This document shows, in pieces, positions 61,098 through 64,000 of a DNA stretch of 64,000 nt. A program made the position numbers and the translations under genes. A model generated the notes under the pieces. It searched no databases. It was not told the origin of the DNA and saw nothing but the letters and a program-made list of their open reading frames with translations. Each line of letters begins with the position of its first letter. Positions within the stretch are counted from its first letter, which is position 1. Source of the DNA: Caldilineaceae bacterium (lineage in GTDB: Bacteria > Chloroflexota > Anaerolineae > Caldilineales > Caldilineaceae); assembly GCA_020634815.1 (NCBI GenBank), contig JACKBA010000013.1:62001-126000 (forward strand), in the 5' to 3' direction.

Positions 61098-62433
61098 CCC
61101 TTCCCCTCCTTTTGGGGGTAGATTTTTCATGGCGTGGTCTCCGCCAAGGGTGTCAGTAAGGCTTGGGTGTGCGAAAGGGATGCTGGCCACGGCTCAGGTG
61201 ATAGTTGACGGGGCAAGTGGAGTCGACGGTGTGCAATGGCCATGACCAGGAGACAGATGCGCCCCAAACGCAGGAGACGGATGCGGCGTTTGGGCTGATG
61301 GTCAAGCAGATCATGGAGTGCGGGAAGGTCTGGGTCGTCAAGGTTGGTTCCGCACTCGAGATCGGTGCCGACGCTGACCGTCCAGAGTGTGGCGACGGCC
61401 ATGGCCAACCAGAGGCGAGCGGCACGTTCTGGATGGTGCATCTGGGTCAAGTGCCATTGCCAGCCGCCGCGCTTGTTACACTTGAACCCTTGCTCGCACC
61501 AGCTACGCAGGCCGTACCAGGTAACTGCAGAGTCGGTCGGCGCCAGATCAGTGAGGATAAACCAGGGGTCCTGGTTGCCTTCAGCCCACCAGGCAAGCAG
61601 TGTGCACTCCAGGCGACAGAGTGGGCTTTTGAAGCAAGTGCCACGGCCTTGCCATTGACGGTTGGGCGCGCTTACCAAGTCCTTGAGCCAGTACCAGCGG
61701 GCATAACCCGCAGGCCGAAACTTAGCGCCATTGTTGATACGAAGAAATGGATGCCAGTGCAGTCGTACTATTCGGCGATAGAGCCAGGGCGCATACAACC
61801 CGCGGTCGGCCAAGACAATGACCGTCCACTCTGGCGGCACAACCGGACGCAACAGGCGTAGCATGCGCAACCATTCCTTCCGCCACGTACCCTTTTGCCC
61901 TGCTGGCAGGACGACCCAGGCCACAGGAATCCCGCACCCACGGTAAACCACGCTCACTGCCAGCACCACAAACCGATCCCCCAGACTCGTGGCATCCAGG
62001 GCCAGCGCCATCTGTGTACCTGTCCACAGCCGCACGATCCATCGCATAAGCGCCAACTGACATCCGGAGAGATTCACTTCCTGCCGATGTTTCCCTGCCT
62101 TGTCTTTGGCGTCCAGGCACCATTCATACAGCCGTTGCTCCACTGTGCTTACTTTCTGCTCGCACAGCAACCCCAGAAAAGTCGCCACCGTATACCGCCC
62201 GCAACTACCGACCATGGCGATCCCAAAACTCCACCACGCCAACACCCGAGCCTGGCTTGCCGATAGCTCTGGCAGATTTCTTGACACACATTCCGTCCAC
62301 TGCAACAATGAGTTCGAGCGAGACATCAGCGATCTCCTGTGTGATAGGTTGTTTGGAGAACTCCTATCTTACACAAGATCGCTCTGCCTCGCTCTATCTT
62401 TTCAAAAATCTACCCCCAAAAGCCCTTCCCCTC
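61098..62433. mobile_element. Complete IS4-like insertion sequence with 11-bp target duplication
   Basis: The element is 61109-62422 (1314 bp). Terminal inverted repeats of 19 bp are perfect: CTTTTGGGGGTAGATTTTT at both ends. The target duplication CCCTTCCCCTC flanks it at 61098-61108 and 62423-62433. An 11-bp duplication fits the IS4 family. It carries one transposase gene and no passenger. Intact ends and an intact ORF suggest recent insertion. Confidence 0.9.
61127..62326 (-). CDS. IS4-like DDE transposase
   Basis: 399 residues, the only gene in the insertion sequence. DDE layout: first Asp in MALALDATSLGDR (about 106), second in VIVLADRGLYAPW (about 172), and the Glu in the Y-x-R-x-x-x-EQGFK-like SWCEQGFKCNKRGGW (about 285). 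The N-terminal region (1-90) is helical and probably binds the ends. The frame is undamaged, so it could be active. Confidence 0.9.
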   Translation of the reverse strand: MSRSNSLLQWTECVSRNLPELSASQARVLAWWSFGIAMVGSCGRYTVATFLGLLCEQKVSTVEQRLYEWCLDAKDKAGKHRQEVNLSGCQLALMRWIVRLWTGTQMALALDATSLGDRFVVLAVSVVYRGCGIPVAWVVLPAGQKGTWRKEWLRMLRLLRPVVPPEWTVIVLADRGLYAPWLYRRIVRLHWHPFLRINNGAKFRPAGYARWYWLKDLVSAPNRQWQGRGTCFKSPLCRLECTLLAWWAEGNQDPWFILTDLAPTDSAVTWYGLRSWCEQGFKCNKRGGWQWHLTQMHHPERAARLWLAMAVATLWTVSVGTDLECGTNLDDPDLPALHDLLDHQPKRRIRLLRLGRICLLVMAIAHRRLHLPRQLSPEPWPASLSHTQALLTPLAETTP

Positions 62434-62443
62434 CCCCGCCTCT

Positions 62444-62500
62444 CATTCTCTTTGCGCCCCTTCGCGTCTTTGCGTCTTCGCGGCTCGTCTTCTTCCCCTT
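62444..62500. repeat. Dispersed TTTGCGCCCCTTCGCGTC repeat
   Basis: TCTTTGCGCCCCTTCGCGTC then TTGCGTCTTCGCGGCTCG. The IS inserted next to this copy. Confidence 0.65.
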
Positions 62501-62552
62501 CCTGATCGGACTTTGTAAGGAATCTGCTTGTCTGCTGTCAAGGTAAGCGTGC

Positions 62553-62558
62553 TATAAT
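62553..62558 (+). promoter_or_regulatory. -10 box of leaderless LysM-protein mRNA
   Basis: TATAAT at 62553-62558, 7 nt before the ATG at 62566. A TTGTCT lies 19 nt upstream of the -10 box. No Shine-Dalgarno is present. Confidence 0.55.
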
Positions 62559-62565
62559 CTCTGCG

Positions 62566-63669
62566 ATGGCTCAAGAACGCATTACCCCCGGCGTTGCCGA
62601 GCGTCGCTGCCCCAACTGCGGCACACGCGTCGCCCGCAACGCTGAAAGCTGTTTTATGTGTGGGTATGACCTGCGCAACCAGGCGCAAGGACGGCGACGC
62701 TTCTCGTGGATCGACGTGTTGCTCGTCATTGCCGTGCTGGCGGTGCTGGTCTTCTGGTGGCGCGTCGGTTCGGAGTCCCGGCAGGGCACCGAACAGGCCG
62801 ACGTCGTCCAGGCGATCCTGCCCACGAGCATTCCGCTCATGGAGGCCACCGCCACGCCGACGCCGACCGCCACACCGCTGCCCACGCCGACGCCGGTGCC
62901 CGTCGTCCAGGAGACCCTGCTGATCCGCCATGTAGTGGCCAGCGGTGAAACGCTGCTCTCCATCGCCATCGACTACGACGTCTCCGTCGAAGAGATCCAA
63001 CGCGCCAACGGCCTCAGCAGCGAGTTGATCCGCGTCGGCGACGAGTTGACGATCCCTGTCCTGCGCGACAGCGCCGCCGCACAGAGTAGCGCAGCCACGA
63101 CCGACTTCGAATATCTCGTCCTCTCGGGCGACACGCTGAGCACCATTGCCACTCGCTTCGGCACGAGCGTAGAGGAGTTGCTGGCTGCCAACAACCTGGC
63201 GGCCGGCGAGTTCATCCAGCCGGGCGACGCCCTGATCATCCCTGTGCGCGGCGCCCCGCCCGAGGCCATCGCCGTCACGCCCGAAGTTGCGCAGCCGGAA
63301 ACGCCGGCCACCGGTGAGAACACATCCGTCATCTATGTGGCACCGCGCCTCATCGGCCCGGAGGAGGGCGCCGTCGTCGCGCGCGGCGAGCCCGTCATCT
63401 TCCAGTGGGCGAGCGTCGACCTGCTGGCGCCCAACGAGTGGTATGTACTCCAGGTGCTGCCCCGCAACCTGACGGCGAAATCGCTGCCCACGGCCTGGAC
63501 CAAGCAGACCACCTATCGGCTCGAACCGTCGCTGGCGCCGGAGGAAGGCCAGGCCGCTGACTATGCGTGGCTGGTCTCCGTCGTGCGCGTGGTGCGCACG
63601 ACCGACGGCCGCACGCTGCTCGAAGCCGCCAGCCCGCCTAGCGACGTGCGTACATTCCGCTGGCAGTAG
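62566..63669 (+). CDS. LysM protein with zinc ribbon and membrane helix
   Basis: 367 residues. An N-terminal zinc ribbon (Cys15, 18, 29, 32; CPNCG and CFMCG) is cytoplasmic. One membrane helix follows (about 47-65; WIDVLLVIAVLAVLVFWW), then a Pro/Thr linker. Two LysM domains (about 119-165 and 182-227; SGETLLSIA and SGDTLSTIATRFGTSVEEL) should bind peptidoglycan-like glycan outside. A C-terminal Ig-like domain (about 265-360; VIFQWASVDLLAPNEWYVLQV) follows. The layout suggests a cell-envelope sensor or anchor. Confidence 0.88.
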   Translation: MAQERITPGVAERRCPNCGTRVARNAESCFMCGYDLRNQAQGRRRFSWIDVLLVIAVLAVLVFWWRVGSESRQGTEQADVVQAILPTSIPLMEATATPTPTATPLPTPTPVPVVQETLLIRHVVASGETLLSIAIDYDVSVEEIQRANGLSSELIRVGDELTIPVLRDSAAAQSSAATTDFEYLVLSGDTLSTIATRFGTSVEELLAANNLAAGEFIQPGDALIIPVRGAPPEAIAVTPEVAQPETPATGENTSVIYVAPRLIGPEEGAVVARGEPVIFQWASVDLLAPNEWYVLQVLPRNLTAKSLPTAWTKQTTYRLEPSLAPEEGQAADYAWLVSVVRVVRTTDGRTLLEAASPPSDVRTFRWQ

Positions 63670-63686
63670 TCCACAGAAAGGCCGCC

Positions 63687-64000
63687 ATGAACGCCCGCTT
63701 GCAGCATGTCGCCCTGCCCCGTCCGCCGGAGACGGAAGAGGCCGCGCTCGCCTTCTATGGCGGCCTGCTTGGCCTGCGCGAGATCACGCCGCCGCGCTCG
63801 CTGCAATCGCTGGGCGTGCTCTGGTTTGGCATCGGTGACGGCAGCGAACTGCACAGCTTCGTCGAGGGGCCGATGGGGCAGGATCACTCGGGCCGTCACT
63901 TCTGCCTGGCCGTCGAAGACGTGGAAGAGTTGCGCGATCGGCTGGAGGCGGCCGGCGTCACCGTCGTCGGCGACGTGCCCATTCCCGATCGGCCGCGCTA
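63687..64000 (+). CDS. VOC/glyoxalase-family protein, cut by window end
   Basis: Partial: 104 residues visible from ATG 63687 (AAAGG upstream), open to the window edge. Pattern of the vicinal-oxygen-chelate fold: LQHVALPRP (first metal His), ALAFYGGLLGLRE, ELHSFVE (Glu/His region) and HFCLAVEDVEELRDRLEAAGV. It is probably a metal-dependent dioxygenase, lyase or resistance protein. It lies 14 nt after the LysM stop. Confidence 0.82.
   Translation, partial: MNARLQHVALPRPPETEEAALAFYGGLLGLREITPPRSLQSLGVLWFGIGDGSELHSFVEGPMGQDHSGRHFCLAVEDVEELRDRLEAAGVTVVGDVPIPDRPR

Noticed and set aside
61109..62422. Assignment of the insertion sequence to IS701 or IS1634
   Set aside because: The 11-bp target duplication and EQGFK-type motif fit IS4 better than a 4-bp duplication family. 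Exact subgroup is left open.

Overview
The window is high-GC, gene-dense bacterial DNA and most resembles a Chloroflexota chromosome (Anaerolineae/Caldilineae type). This is inferred from gene content: very large secreted multidomain proteins, a CHAT/TPR/FGE protein, secreted proteins ending in LYLPxIxR, Asp/Ser-rich small lipoproteins, a serS T-box, and many short dispersed repeats. No rRNA or phylogenetic marker was compared, so the placement is a judgement from recognised families.

Layout. 1-5.5 kb: a polytopic GT-C-like membrane protein and a lipoprotein on +, facing a metallo-beta-lactamase-fold hydrolase plus an RNase H-like hypothetical on -. 5.6-5.8 kb: a structured ncRNA with its own promoter and terminator, possibly 6S. 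6.3-28.6 kb: a secretome block with three giant exported proteins (2370, 1758 and 1457 aa), a CARDB-type secreted protein, a remnant of a NACHT-type ATPase, and a CHAT-TPR-FGE protein. Two of the giants carry an Oscillatoria-agglutinin (OAA)-type mannose lectin pair, and the coding DNA for that pair is identical over 282 bp. 29.7-30.8 kb: an orphan GAF histidine kinase. 31.1-36.7 kb: a nucleoside-uptake operon (permease, second permease, BmpA, deaminase, ATPase). Only its first gene reads through; the rest is riddled with small indels, many in homopolymers, and the patch extends into the tail of the next alpha/beta hydrolase gene.

37-42.6 kb: surE and a phnD-phnC-phnE phosphonate-type ABC operon. 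42.9-43.3 kb: a tRNA operon, Ser(UGA)-Ser(GCU)-Arg(GCG), with a consensus promoter. 43.4-48.5 kb: a coupled DedA/CDP-alcohol phosphatidyltransferase pair and a coupled otsA-GT4-otsB trehalose cluster. 48.9-50.6 kb: serS under a T-box leader whose apparent specifier is AGC, matching the tRNA-Ser(GCU) encoded 7 kb away. 50.7-58.1 kb: an SDR, a SNF2 helicase with a degenerate SWIM-type partner, a small membrane protein and a WS/DGAT acyltransferase. 58.2-64 kb: aspS, a c-type cytochrome lipoprotein, a complete IS4-like insertion with 11-bp target duplication, a LysM protein and the start of a VOC-family gene.

Intergenic space is rich in structure. There are several families of short dispersed repeats, one of which has been absorbed in frame into a membrane protein. 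Two perfect 44-46-nt palindromes lie just after stop codons, and three hairpins have 21-26-bp stems. Three genes share an apparent leaderless layout (-10 box, 7 nt, ATG). The most novel elements are the lectin-bearing giant secreted proteins, the CHAT-TPR-FGE protein beside a NACHT remnant, and the possible 6S-like RNA.
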